From: Nocardioides turkmenicus
GTDB taxonomy: Bacteria; Actinomycetota; Actinomycetes; Propionibacteriales; Nocardioidaceae
Assembly: GCF_011045035.1 (NCBI RefSeq)
Contig: NZ_JAALAA010000010.1
Coordinates: forward strand, 62,001-126,000
Reading direction: 5' to 3'
DNA: 64,000 bases
The notes under the pieces were generated by a model, which worked only from the letters and a program-made list of their open reading frames with translations, was not told the DNA's origin and did no database searches. The first letter of the stretch is position 1, and the number at the start of each line of letters is the position of its first letter. Shown here one piece after another: positions 17,296 through 26,207 of the stretch. Made by a program: the position numbers and the translations under genes.

Positions 17296-18465
17296 ATGGA
17301 CACAGACGTACGACCGGTCGCGCCGCGGCGGCTCGACTGGCTGAGCAACGAGGCCGACCGCTGGGTCGGCGACGGCATCCTCACCGAGGACGCCGCGACG
17401 AGGATCAAGCGACAGTACGTCGCCTCCCATGCAGGCTCGCTGACGCGGGTGATCTCCTATCTCGGCGGTGCGTTCCTGGGTGTCGGGCTGCTGTGGCTCG
17501 TGGCCACGAATCTCGACGAGCTCTCACCGCTGGTGCGCTTCGCCGGCATCGCCGTCATCTGGCTGGCCCTCACCGCGACCGCGGAGACACTCACGCTCCC
17601 GCGGCCCCTGCGCGGCGCGTTCCGCGGCGTTGCGGCGATGAGCCTCGGTGGGGTCGTCTTCCAGGCCGCGCAGAGCCTCCAGGTGCCGGCGCTCGAGCCC
17701 TCCCTGGTCGGGGTCTGGGGTCTCGGCGCGCTGCTCTACGCGTACGCGAGCGGCGGCCTGGCGCCGCTGGTCGTCGGCATCGTGACCGCGATGATCTGGT
17801 TCGACTGGCAGGTGGTGGCGAGCAGCGAGAGCACGTTCGCCGGCGTCTTCGCGGTCCTGGTCGGCGGCGTGGTCGCGACCGCGACGGCCGCACAGCACGA
17901 CAGAGGGCGAGAGGCGTTCGCCCAGGCGTGGCGGCTGGCGGGCGGCGTACTCGTCCTGGGTGGTCTCTTCGTCGCCGCCATCCCGCAGATCGGAGACCGC
18001 GACCTTGCGTGGAGCCCGGTCCTCCTCGGTGCCCTGGCGGTCGCGGGGCTCCTCGTCGCGGCGGCGGTGATCCTCACGGACGGGATGTCCCGGTGGGAGG
18101 TCCTGGCCTCCGCGCTCATCGTGCCGATCGGCCTTGCCCTGGTGGCCTGGGATCCGCAGGTGGACGACCTCGGCGCCGTGTCGGGCGAGGCGTGGCTGTC
18201 GGCGTTCGTGAGCATCGCGGTGTACGTCGTGGTGGCCGGTGCGGTCGCCATCGACGGCTCCGTACGCGACCGGCCGCTGCTCGTCGTGCTCGCCACCGGT
18301 GCGCTGATCGTCTTCACGACCGTGCAGAGCTTCGCGGTCTTCGCGCCGATCATGTCCGGCGCGACCCTGTTCCTGTTGCTGGGCGTGCTCCTGCTCGTCA
18401 CCGGGTTCGTCTTCGACCGCGCCCGGCGAGGCGTGGCCGCCAACCTCAGCGAGGCCCTCTCATGA
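17296..18465 (+). CDS. DUF2157 domain-containing membrane protein
   Basis: 389 residues. The N-terminal soluble part (LDWLSNEADRWVGDGILTED, then AATRIKRQY) is the DUF2157 region, followed by about ten or eleven hydrophobic segments. DUF2157 proteins are usually paired with a GDYXXLXY-domain protein, and here that partner follows with a 4-base overlap. Role unknown; the pairing suggests a two-part membrane complex. Start ATG at 17296 has weak upstream signals. Confidence 0.85.
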   Translation: MDTDVRPVAPRRLDWLSNEADRWVGDGILTEDAATRIKRQYVASHAGSLTRVISYLGGAFLGVGLLWLVATNLDELSPLVRFAGIAVIWLALTATAETLTLPRPLRGAFRGVAAMSLGGVVFQAAQSLQVPALEPSLVGVWGLGALLYAYASGGLAPLVVGIVTAMIWFDWQVVASSESTFAGVFAVLVGGVVATATAAQHDRGREAFAQAWRLAGGVLVLGGLFVAAIPQIGDRDLAWSPVLLGALAVAGLLVAAAVILTDGMSRWEVLASALIVPIGLALVAWDPQVDDLGAVSGEAWLSAFVSIAVYVVVAGAVAIDGSVRDRPLLVVLATGALIVFTTVQSFAVFAPIMSGATLFLLLGVLLLVTGFVFDRARRGVAANLSEALS

Positions 18466-18923
18466 AGAATCGCACCTGGGTGGCGCTCGTCTGCGTCCTC
18501 GACCTCGGCCTCGTCGGCCTCGCGGTCGCCGACCAGCTCTCCGCGCGCCTCACCGGCGAGGAGATCCGGCTCCGCGTCGAGCCGGTCGATCCCATCGACC
18601 CGTTCCGTGGGGCGTACGTCGACCTCGGCTATCCCGACATCAGCCGGCGTACGACCGGAGAGGCCGGGGACGTGTACGTATCGCTCGCACGACGCGGCCC
18701 GGTCTGGACGGCCACCGGCGTCTCGACCGACCGGCCTGCCGAGCGGCCGTTCCTGAGGTGTCACGACGACGGCTGGCGCCTCAGCTGCGGCATCGAGAGC
18801 CTCTTCGTCCCGCAGGACCGGGCCCGTGAGATCGAGACCGAGGTCAGCGACGGTGATGCCGTCGCGGTGGTGAAGGTCGACTCCCGCGGCAACGCTGCCC
18901 TCGTCTCCGTCCTGACCGGCTGA
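18462..18923 (+). CDS. GDYXXLXY domain-containing protein
   Basis: 153 residues: an N-terminal signal anchor (WVALVCVLDLGLVGLAVADQ) and an extracytoplasmic domain holding the variant GAYVDLGY of the family's G-D-Y-x-x-L-x-Y motif, here with Ala for Asp. Two cysteines (FLRCHDDGWRLSCGIES) could form a disulfide. The ATG overlaps the stop of the DUF2157 gene, showing coupling. Function of the family is unknown. Confidence 0.85.
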   Translation: MKNRTWVALVCVLDLGLVGLAVADQLSARLTGEEIRLRVEPVDPIDPFRGAYVDLGYPDISRRTTGEAGDVYVSLARRGPVWTATGVSTDRPAERPFLRCHDDGWRLSCGIESLFVPQDRAREIETEVSDGDAVAVVKVDSRGNAALVSVLTG

Positions 18924-18943
18924 CGCACGTCCACACACACCCG

Positions 18944-18970
18944 GGCCCGCTGCCGCAACGGCAGCGGGCC
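18944..18970. terminator. Terminator after the DUF2157/GDYXXLXY pair
   Basis: GGCCCGCTGCCG (18944-18955) and CGGCAGCGGGCC (18959-18970) form a perfect 12-bp stem with a 3-base loop, 20 bases after the stop. Confidence 0.8.
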
Positions 18971-19018
18971 ACTTCCTCACGTGCGCCGAAGGAGGGGTGA
19001 GCGAACGCTCAAGAGCCG

Positions 19019-19048
19019 TTGACCGCCCATTTTCGGGCGACCTAGCCT
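19019..19048 (+). promoter_or_regulatory. Candidate promoter and operator of the polysaccharide lyase gene
   Basis: TTGACC (19019-19024), an 18-base spacer and TAGCCT (19043-19048) fit a sigma-70-type promoter 70 bases before the start codon. The spacer contains the inverted repeat CGCCC-N6-GGGCG, and GAGCG-AA-CGCTC lies just upstream (18999-19010). Either could be a repressor site; neither resembles the LacI-type site at 31512. Confidence 0.4.
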
Positions 19049-19117
19049 CGATCGATCCCGGCCACACAGTCGCCGCCACGGCCTCGGCCACCGCCACTCG
19101 ACACGAGAGGAACCCCG

Positions 19118-21541
19118 ATGTCCCAGCAGTCCCCCGGCGTCGCGCGCCGAACCCTGCTCGGCGCAGGCATCAGCACCGCCGCCCTGATCGGCCTCGCCCG
19201 CTTTGCGCCGGAGAGCGCCGCCCTCGAGGGAGGCGACCAGTTCGACGCCCTCCGCGTGAAGTGGGTCGAGCAGCTCACCGGGGGCGACTTCGACCCCACG
19301 GTGCCGCAGATCGCCGCCCGGCTGGCCGCGATGAGCACCGCTGCCAGCGCCTCCTTCGCGGCGATGCACCAGGAACCCGGACGTACGACCCTGTGGGACG
19401 ACCTGCCCATCACCGGCGGCACGGTCACCCGCAACGTCGAGTGCGTCGGCAACAGCTTCGTTCGGCTCTACGACCTCGCGCTCGCCTGGGCGACGAAGGG
19501 CTCCGCTCTCCACGACCGGCCCGAGGTGGCCGCCGCCCTGGTCGGCGCGACCCGCTTCCTGGCGGACACCGGTTACAACCCCGGCTCCACGTGGGGCGGC
19601 AACTGGTGGTGGTGGGAGATCGGGAACCCGAAGCGGCTGGGCGACCTGATGGCGCTCCTCCACGATGTCATGCCGGCCGAGGACCGAGACTCCTATGTGG
19701 CGACGCTGCGGCACTTCGTACCGGACCCGGCGAAGCGCAAGAGCCTCAACAACAGCACCTTCCGCGAGACCGGCGGCAACCGCACCGACAAGTCCCTGGC
19801 CTGTGCCATCCGCGGAATCCTGGCCAAGAACGGCGACGAGATCGCTCTGGCCCGCGACACCCTCAGCGACAAGGAGCTCGACGGCCGCTACAGCCTCTTC
19901 CAGTACGCCACCTCCGGCAACGGCTTCTACCGCGACGGGTCCTACATCGACCACAGCTACCTTCCCTATGTCGGCACCTACGGGAACGTCGCCATCTCCG
20001 GGATCGCCGCACTCCTGGCGCTGCTCGGCGGCTCGACGTGGGAGGTCACCGACCCCAACCGCACCATGATCCTCGACGCCCCGGAGAAGTCGTTCGCCCC
20101 GTTCATCTGGAACGGGCTGATGATGGAGACCGTCCGCGGCCGGGCCGTCTCGCGCCAGCGCGAGCGGGACACGCACGACGGGTTCAGCACGATCAGCTCG
20201 GTCATCCTGCTGGCGACCGGCATGGCCTCGTACGCCCCTCGCTATCACGAGCTCGCCAAGGGCTGGCTGGAGCGGACTCCCGGTGACTACCTCGCCAGCG
20301 CCACGATCCCGCAGATCAGCCGTGCCCTCGCGGTGATCGACGGGCCGGTCGCCCCGGCACCGGAGCCGGTCGGCTTCAGCTACTTCCCCGAGCAGGAGCG
20401 GGGCGTGCACCGCCGTCCCGGGTGGGCGTTCACGGTCTCGACGACGAGCCATCGGATCGGCCGATACGAGTGGGGCAACCGGGAGAACAACCTCGGCTGG
20501 TACCAGGGCGACGGGATGACCTATGTCTACGTCGACGACGACCGCGACCACTTCACCGACGAGTTCTGGCCCACCGTCGACCCCTACCGTCTCCCCGGCA
20601 CCACAGTGGACCGTACTCCGCGGGCGAACGGTGAGGCCGACGGCACCGGGATCCCCCGGGGGTTCAAGGCGTGGGCCGGCGGCCTCTCCCTCCTCGACCG
20701 CTTCGGCGTCCTCGGCATGGACCACCTCGACCACGACAAGAACCTGAGCGCGAAGAAGTCCTGGTTCGCGCTGGGCGAGTCGGTGGTCGCGCTCGGTGCC
20801 GGCATCACCGGCACCAGCGGCCACGCCGTGGAGACGACCGTCGAGAACCGCAACCTCGGGGACCGACCCTCGGCGCGCATCACGGTCGACGGCAACACCC
20901 TTGTCCCCGCCGCCGGCGACACGACGGTGACCGAGGCGACCTGGGCCCACGTCGAGGGCGTCGGCGGCTACCTCTTCGACGGTGCCCGCGTGCAGGTGTC
21001 GCGTACGCCTCGCACGGGCACCTGGCGCGCGATCAACTCGGGCGCCGACACCGGCGGCGACACGGTCGAGCGGCAGCGCACCTTCGCCACCCTCGTCCTC
21101 GGCCACGGCGTGAACCCGACCGACGCGAGCTACGCCTACACGCTCCTGCCCGGAGCCTCCGCCGAGCGCACCCGCGACCTCGTCGCCGAGCCGGAGACCA
21201 CGGTGCTCGCCAACGCCGCCGCCGTGCAGGCGATCAAGGCAGACGCCAAGCCCGGGGTCGTCGTGCTCGCCAACTTCTTCGGCGAGGCCACCACCTCCGC
21301 GGTCACCGCCTCAGCGCCGTGCTCGGTCGGGTTCCTGGCCACCAGCGACACCGTCGAGGTCGCGGTCTCCGACCCGAGCCGCACCACCGGCATGGTCGAG
21401 ATCGTGCTTCCCGAGATCACGGTGCGCTCGGTGGCGGCCAAGGACGACCGGATCGAGGTCACCCGTCTCCGCGGCGTACGCCTCTCGGTCAACCTCCTCG
21501 GCACGCGCGGCGCGGCGCAGCGGGTGACGCTGCGCCGCTGA
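19118..21541 (+). CDS. Polysaccharide lyase family 8 (hyaluronate/chondroitin/xanthan lyase type), Tat-exported
   Basis: Secreted lyase of 807 residues that would cleave uronic-acid-containing polysaccharide by beta-elimination. A twin-arginine signal (ARRTLLGAGISTAALIGLA) is followed by the catalytic alpha-helical domain and beta-sandwich domains. PL8 active-site segments are visible: NNSTFRETGGNR near residue 211 (catalytic Asn), DGSYIDHSYLPYVGTYG near 278 (His and Tyr) and NGLMMETVRGRAVSR near 338 (Arg). Hyaluronan or chondroitin is the likeliest substrate, but xanthan cannot be excluded. GAGAGG precedes the ATG. It is convergent with the GH35 gene of the same presumed catabolic locus. Confidence 0.92.
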   Translation: MSQQSPGVARRTLLGAGISTAALIGLARFAPESAALEGGDQFDALRVKWVEQLTGGDFDPTVPQIAARLAAMSTAASASFAAMHQEPGRTTLWDDLPITGGTVTRNVECVGNSFVRLYDLALAWATKGSALHDRPEVAAALVGATRFLADTGYNPGSTWGGNWWWWEIGNPKRLGDLMALLHDVMPAEDRDSYVATLRHFVPDPAKRKSLNNSTFRETGGNRTDKSLACAIRGILAKNGDEIALARDTLSDKELDGRYSLFQYATSGNGFYRDGSYIDHSYLPYVGTYGNVAISGIAALLALLGGSTWEVTDPNRTMILDAPEKSFAPFIWNGLMMETVRGRAVSRQRERDTHDGFSTISSVILLATGMASYAPRYHELAKGWLERTPGDYLASATIPQISRALAVIDGPVAPAPEPVGFSYFPEQERGVHRRPGWAFTVSTTSHRIGRYEWGNRENNLGWYQGDGMTYVYVDDDRDHFTDEFWPTVDPYRLPGTTVDRTPRANGEADGTGIPRGFKAWAGGLSLLDRFGVLGMDHLDHDKNLSAKKSWFALGESVVALGAGITGTSGHAVETTVENRNLGDRPSARITVDGNTLVPAAGDTTVTEATWAHVEGVGGYLFDGARVQVSRTPRTGTWRAINSGADTGGDTVERQRTFATLVLGHGVNPTDASYAYTLLPGASAERTRDLVAEPETTVLANAAAVQAIKADAKPGVVVLANFFGEATTSAVTASAPCSVGFLATSDTVEVAVSDPSRTTGMVEIVLPEITVRSVAAKDDRIEVTRLRGVRLSVNLLGTRGAAQRVTLRR

Positions 21542-21568
21542 TCTGCGGCTGGTCTGGGCTGCTGATCC

Positions 21569-21602
21569 GAGCGGCACGAGCAGGACGCAGCTCGTGCCGC
21601 TC
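21569..21602. terminator. Bidirectional terminator between lyase and GH35 genes
   Basis: GAGCGGCACGAGC (21569-21581) and GCTCGTGCCGCTC (21590-21602) are perfect 13-base arms with an 8-base loop, between two convergent genes. Confidence 0.85.
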
Positions 21603-21605
21603 AGA

Positions 21606-23321
21606 TCAGCGCCACACCCGCTCGGGCCGCAGGACGGGAGCGGCCGCACCCACGTCGTCGAGCTCGAGCAGCACGACGGTGTTGAGGCCGGGGACGACCA
21701 CCGGCCGCGGAACGTACAGGCTCAGCTGCGGGCCGACGGACCAGTAGCGCCCGAGGCCGAACCCGTTGACCCAGGCGTACCCCTTCCCCCACCCCGACAG
21801 GTCGAGGTAAGAGTCCCCGGGGGCAGAGGCGGAGAAGGTGAACGTACGGAACCCGGCACCGTCGCCGGCGATCTCGCCGACACCCGACAGATCGGGCAGC
21901 TCGCCCAGCTCGAGCGGCGTCATCGCCCACCCGTGCACCTCCTGCCGCTCGTGCAGCACGGCACCGGTGATGCCCTTGCGCTCCCCCACCAGACGGCCGT
22001 AGTTGACCCGGCCCATCGACTCCACGATCAGGTCGATCGTGCGGCCGGAGGCCGGGACCTCCAGGTCGTACGTCGTGGGGTGGTTGCGATCGAAGACGTG
22101 CTCGACCCGGCCGTCGATGACCAGCTGGGCCCGGTCGGCGAGCCCGTCGACGCTCAGCGGCAGCGCCGTGCGCGGCCCGCGCACGGTGGCGCGGTAGCGC
22201 ACCAGGCCGTGCGAGAGCCCGAGCTCCTCGAAGCTCAGCGGGCCCGGCGCCGTCACCTCGCGACCAGCGGCGGCGAGCACGTCGAAGACGCCAGCCAACG
22301 GCACCACGGTGCCCTCCCCCAGCAACGTCGTCTCCGGCAGCAGCGGCTCGTCGAACTCCTCGAGCGCCGGCACGTCCCGGTGCCGCGCGATGACCTCGCG
22401 ATAGGCGTGGAACTTGGGAGTCGGCGCGCCCCGCTCGTCCAGCGGCGCGTCGTAGTCGTAGGAGGTCACCGTCGGCTGGAACGAACCACCGGCGACCGCC
22501 CCCGGCGGCTCGTAGTTGGCGCCCGCGGTGACGCCGAAGCTGGTGCCACCGTGGGCCATGTAGAGGTTGACCGAGGCTCCCATGGTGAGCATCTCGTCGA
22601 GCACGGAGGCGGCCTCGGAGGCGTCACGGGTATGGCGGGTGTCGCCCCAGTGGTCGAACCACCCGTTCCACCACTCCATGCAGAACGGCGCGTCGTCGGG
22701 GCGGTGGCGGCGCAGCTCGGCGAAGGCCTCGGCCGGCCGCGACCCGAAGTTGGCGGTCGCTCTCGCTCCGTCCACGGTGCCGCCGGTGAACATGAAGTCC
22801 TCCGGGCCGTCCGAGGTGAACAGCGGCACGTCGATCCCCTGCTCGACCAGCAGATCGCGCACCCACTCCAGATGGGTCGTGTCCGAGCCGTAGGAGCCGT
22901 ACTCGTTCTCGACCTGCACCATCGTGATCGGCCCGCCGCGGGTCTCGAGGTGGTCGAGGACCCGCGGGAGCAGCTCGCCGAACCACCGCTCGACCTCGGC
23001 TTGGTATCCAGGATCAGAGGTACGCAGCCGCAACCCGGTCCGTCCGGTCAGCCAGGACGGCAGCCCCCCGTTGTCCCATTCGGCACAGATATAGGGGCCG
23101 GGCCGCAGGATGACCCCGAGCCCCTCCTCCGCCGCGAGGCGGAGGAAGAGCTCCAGGTCGGCGATCCCGTCGAACCGGAACTCCCCGCGGGACGGCTCGT
23201 GGAGGTTCCACGGGACATAGGTCTCCACCGTGTCCAGGCCCATCAGCCGGAGCCAGTGGAGCCGGGTGCGCCACTGGTCGGGGTGGGTCCGGAAATAGTG
23301 GCAGGCGCCGCTGATGATCAC
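21606..23321 (-). CDS. Glycoside hydrolase family 35 beta-galactosidase
   Basis: 571-residue exo-beta-galactosidase-type enzyme. Family features: VISG-like start (IISGACHYFRTHPDQW), GLDTVETYVPWNLHEP, RPGPYICAEWDNGGLPSWL, VQVENEYGSYG with the acid/base Glu, and CMEWWNGWFDHWG with the nucleophile Glu. No signal peptide, so it acts in the cytoplasm on imported fragments. The only usable start is GTG at 23321, one base after the stop of the dehydrogenase gene, which leaves the N-terminus about 10-20 residues shorter than usual. In-frame sequence upstream reads NGRPEV and still resembles the family. Confidence 0.9.
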   Translation of the reverse strand: MIISGACHYFRTHPDQWRTRLHWLRLMGLDTVETYVPWNLHEPSRGEFRFDGIADLELFLRLAAEEGLGVILRPGPYICAEWDNGGLPSWLTGRTGLRLRTSDPGYQAEVERWFGELLPRVLDHLETRGGPITMVQVENEYGSYGSDTTHLEWVRDLLVEQGIDVPLFTSDGPEDFMFTGGTVDGARATANFGSRPAEAFAELRRHRPDDAPFCMEWWNGWFDHWGDTRHTRDASEAASVLDEMLTMGASVNLYMAHGGTSFGVTAGANYEPPGAVAGGSFQPTVTSYDYDAPLDERGAPTPKFHAYREVIARHRDVPALEEFDEPLLPETTLLGEGTVVPLAGVFDVLAAAGREVTAPGPLSFEELGLSHGLVRYRATVRGPRTALPLSVDGLADRAQLVIDGRVEHVFDRNHPTTYDLEVPASGRTIDLIVESMGRVNYGRLVGERKGITGAVLHERQEVHGWAMTPLELGELPDLSGVGEIAGDGAGFRTFTFSASAPGDSYLDLSGWGKGYAWVNGFGLGRYWSVGPQLSLYVPRPVVVPGLNTVVLLELDDVGAAAPVLRPERVWR

Positions 23322-23322
23322 C

Positions 23323-24336
23323 TCAGGCCGACCGTTCCAGCGCGTCGTAGTCCACCGGGTGCTCGAACGGCTGCCCGTTGACGAAGCGCTCGAGCTCGTC
23401 GATGGCGGCGCTCCCCATCCGGCGCAGCTCGTTGCCCTGCGAGCCGGCGATGTGCGGGGTGAGCACGACGTTCGGCAGCCCGTAGAGCACCGACCGCGTC
23501 GGGAGGATCTCGGGCTCGGTGTGATCGAGCACCGCGTTCAGGCGACCGCTGACCAGTTCCTCGGTGAGCGCGTCGGTGTCCACCAGGTGACCGCGGGCGG
23601 TGTTGATCAGCGTGGCACCGTCACGCATCAGCCCGAGCCGGCGCGCATCGAACATGTGGCGCGTGCTGGGCAGGGCCGGGGCATGCAGGCTGACCACGTG
23701 GGACCGGGCACAGAGCTGGTCCAGATCGACCAGCTCGACGCCGAGCCCCGCTGCCTGGGCCTGATCGACGTACGGATCGTGCAGGATGACCTCGAGGTCG
23801 AAGGGGCGTAGCAGCTCGATCACCCGGCGCCCGATCAGGGATGCCCCGACGATGCCCACGGTCAACCCGAAGTTGCCGACGCTCTCGGGCACGACGCGCG
23901 GGTGCCAGCCGGCTCGCATGTCGCGGTAGGTCCGCGCCAGCCAAGGCACCCGCTTGTTGGCGAGCAGGATCATCGCCAGGGTGTATTCGGCGACCGGGAG
24001 GGCGTTCACCGAGGCGGCCGAGGAGACCTCGATCCCGCGCTCGCGGCAGGCGGAGGTGACGATCCCCTTGACCGACCCGGCGGCGTGCACCACCGCGCGC
24101 AGCTTGGGCAGGGCATCGAGCGCGGCGACGTCCAGCTGGGGGGCGCCCCAGCAGGTGAGCATGACCTCGGTGTCGGGGTCGACCGCGTCGCGGTCCAGGA
24201 CGCCGTGCTGGAGCTGGCCCAGCTGGATCGTGGTCAGCCTGTTCAGCCGCGCGATCGACGCCGCGTCGAAGAGCGCCGCGACGAGGCCCGGTTCCATACC
24301 CAGCAGCGCGACCGGGCGCGCATCCGTGCCGGTCAC
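23323..24336 (-). CDS. D-isomer-specific 2-hydroxyacid dehydrogenase family protein
   Basis: 337-residue NAD-dependent oxidoreductase. The Rossmann motif is TVGIVGASLIGRRV; catalytic residues lie in INTARGHLVDTDAL (Arg), HTEPEI (Glu) and LTPHIAGSQGNE (His). Proteins of this subtype often sit in sugar ABC transporter operons and may oxidise or reduce sugar-derived hydroxyacids; the substrate is not known. The GTG start overlaps the stop of the upstream permease gene by 4 bases, and the GH35 gene follows after one base, so all are translated from one mRNA. Confidence 0.88.
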   Translation of the reverse strand: MTGTDARPVALLGMEPGLVAALFDAASIARLNRLTTIQLGQLQHGVLDRDAVDPDTEVMLTCWGAPQLDVAALDALPKLRAVVHAAGSVKGIVTSACRERGIEVSSAASVNALPVAEYTLAMILLANKRVPWLARTYRDMRAGWHPRVVPESVGNFGLTVGIVGASLIGRRVIELLRPFDLEVILHDPYVDQAQAAGLGVELVDLDQLCARSHVVSLHAPALPSTRHMFDARRLGLMRDGATLINTARGHLVDTDALTEELVSGRLNAVLDHTEPEILPTRSVLYGLPNVVLTPHIAGSQGNELRRMGSAAIDELERFVNGQPFEHPVDYDALERSA

Positions 24337-25250
24337 TTGACGCTCCCCGCGGTGAGACCAGCCTTCCAGAAGCGCTGCAGGCTGATGAAGATGATGACCA
24401 GGGGCAGGACGGCGATGAGCGAGCCGAGCATGACCACCGGCAGGAACTGCGGCCCTTCGGAGGGCAGCGAGGTGTTGAGCTCGTAGATCCCGAGGCTGAC
24501 CGGGAACAGGTCCCGATCGGTCAGCATCACCAGCGAGAGGTAGAAGCCGTTCCAGATCGCGGAGAACTGATAGAGCAGGATCGTGGTGTAGCCCGAGCCG
24601 AGCATCGGCAGTCCGAGGTTCCAGAACATCCGCAGCTCACCGGCACCGTCGATGCGACCGGCCTCGAGCGCCTCGTCCGGGACGTAGCCCGACGCGAAGA
24701 CCCGGGCGAGATAGACCCCGAACGGGTTGACCAACGACGGGATGAGCACCGCCCAGTAGGTGTTGACCAGGTCCGCCTTGGACGCGAGCAGGTAGAGCGG
24801 CAGCGTCGTGGCGGCCTGCGGCACCAGGACGCCGAGCAGCACCAGGCCGAACAGCTTGTCCTTGCCCCAGAAGTGGTATTTGTCGAAGGCGTAGCCCGCA
24901 GCCACGCAGATCAGGGCTCCGAGGCCCGCGCCGACACCTGCGTACAGCAGGGAGTTGACGAACCACCGCAGGTAGACGCCGTCGTGGTAGTCCCAGATCA
25001 TCGCGACGTTCCCGATCGGGTCGAAGCCGTTGAGGCTGAACACGTCACCGGTCTGGATCGCGCCGGCGTTCTTGAAGGCGGCCAGCGCCGTCCAGGCGAG
25101 CGGCAGGAACGTGTATGCAGCCGTGATGATCAGCAGCGTGTTGACCCCGATCTTCGACGGGTTCCAGGTACGCCGCGGCCCGGCGGCCGCTCGGTGGGGC
25201 GTCGGCGCCACCTCGGTGGTCTCGACGGGACGTGTCTTGGTGGCGTTCAT
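24333..25250 (-). CDS. Carbohydrate ABC transporter permease (MalG type)
   Basis: 305-residue membrane subunit of a CUT1-type sugar importer. Six helices follow a polar N-terminus, and the EAA loop (ALEAGRIDGAGELRMFWNLG) contacts the ATPase. The ATG at 25250 has GGGAGAAAGC upstream; longer frames run into the other permease gene. It overlaps the second permease gene and the dehydrogenase gene by 4 bases each. No ATPase gene is in the cluster, so a shared MsiK-like ATPase elsewhere is likely. Confidence 0.93.
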   Translation of the reverse strand: MNATKTRPVETTEVAPTPHRAAAGPRRTWNPSKIGVNTLLIITAAYTFLPLAWTALAAFKNAGAIQTGDVFSLNGFDPIGNVAMIWDYHDGVYLRWFVNSLLYAGVGAGLGALICVAAGYAFDKYHFWGKDKLFGLVLLGVLVPQAATTLPLYLLASKADLVNTYWAVLIPSLVNPFGVYLARVFASGYVPDEALEAGRIDGAGELRMFWNLGLPMLGSGYTTILLYQFSAIWNGFYLSLVMLTDRDLFPVSLGIYELNTSLPSEGPQFLPVVMLGSLIAVLPLVIIFISLQRFWKAGLTAGSVK

Positions 25251-26200
25251 GCTTTCTCCCACGGGGAAGCGAACCGGGTGACCACCCAAGAGAGCCCAGC
25301 GGCGAGCAGGGCGAGCAGCAGCGAGGCCGCGGCGGCCGCGCCGAACTGACCGCTCTTGGTGAACGCCGCGGTGTAGGCGTACAGGTTCGGGGTCCAGTCG
25401 GAAGTCACCGAGCGGGCGCTGGCCTTGGCCATCATCAACGGCTCGGCGAAGAGCTGCAGGGCGGCGATCGCGGCGAAGATGGCGGTCAGGGCGACCGCGG
25501 ACCTGATCAGCGGGACCTTGATGTGCCATGCGACCCGGAACTCGCCGGCGCCGTCCATGATCGCAGCCTCGATGACCTCACGCGGCACCGCCTGGAGCGA
25601 GGCGTAGTAGATGATGATGTTGTAGCCCAGGCCCATCCACAGCACGATGTTGATCAGCGCCGGGTACGTGAACGTGTGGCCGAGCAGGTCGATCTCGAAG
25701 CCCATCCCACCGAGCACCTTGATGATCGGGCTCACCTGCGGGGTGTAGAGGTAGACCCAGATCATCGCCGCGATCACGCCCGGCACCAGGTGTGGGATGA
25801 AGAGTCCGAGCTGCAGGAAGCGCTTGGCTCTGGCGTAGGCGGTGTCCAGCAGGAGCGCCACGAACACGCTGAGCCCGAGCATCAGCGGGACGCCGACCAC
25901 TGCGAAGATCGCGATGTGCAGGTAGCTCGACAGGTAGCGGTCGTCGGAGAGCACCTGCTTGAAGTTGTCCAGCCCGACGAAGACCTGCTCGGTGCCCCCG
26001 AAGCCCAGTCCGGAGGATCGCTCCGCGAACAGGCTCAGGTACGTGGCATACCCGATCGGCGCCAAGGTGGCGACCACGAACAGCAGGAAGAACGGGCTGA
26101 TCAGGGCGAGAGCGGCGCCGGTGCGGCGCCAGCCCCCGGGCACCGTCCTCCGCTTGGAGGACGCCGCCCGGAGGTCGGCTCGTTGAGGGAGGACAGACAT
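25247..26200 (-). CDS. Carbohydrate ABC transporter permease (MalF type)
   Basis: 317-residue permease, partner of the MalG-type subunit with which it overlaps by 4 bases. It has six transmembrane segments starting ALALISPFFLLFVVATLAPI and an EAA loop (EVIEAAIMDGAGEFRVAWHI). The gene begins 8 bases after the substrate-binding protein gene. Substrate is inferred from context to be an oligosaccharide released by the neighbouring lyase. Confidence 0.93.
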   Translation of the reverse strand: MSVLPQRADLRAASSKRRTVPGGWRRTGAALALISPFFLLFVVATLAPIGYATYLSLFAERSSGLGFGGTEQVFVGLDNFKQVLSDDRYLSSYLHIAIFAVVGVPLMLGLSVFVALLLDTAYARAKRFLQLGLFIPHLVPGVIAAMIWVYLYTPQVSPIIKVLGGMGFEIDLLGHTFTYPALINIVLWMGLGYNIIIYYASLQAVPREVIEAAIMDGAGEFRVAWHIKVPLIRSAVALTAIFAAIAALQLFAEPLMMAKASARSVTSDWTPNLYAYTAAFTKSGQFGAAAAASLLLALLAAGLSWVVTRFASPWEKA

Positions 26201-26207
26201 CGCAGGA

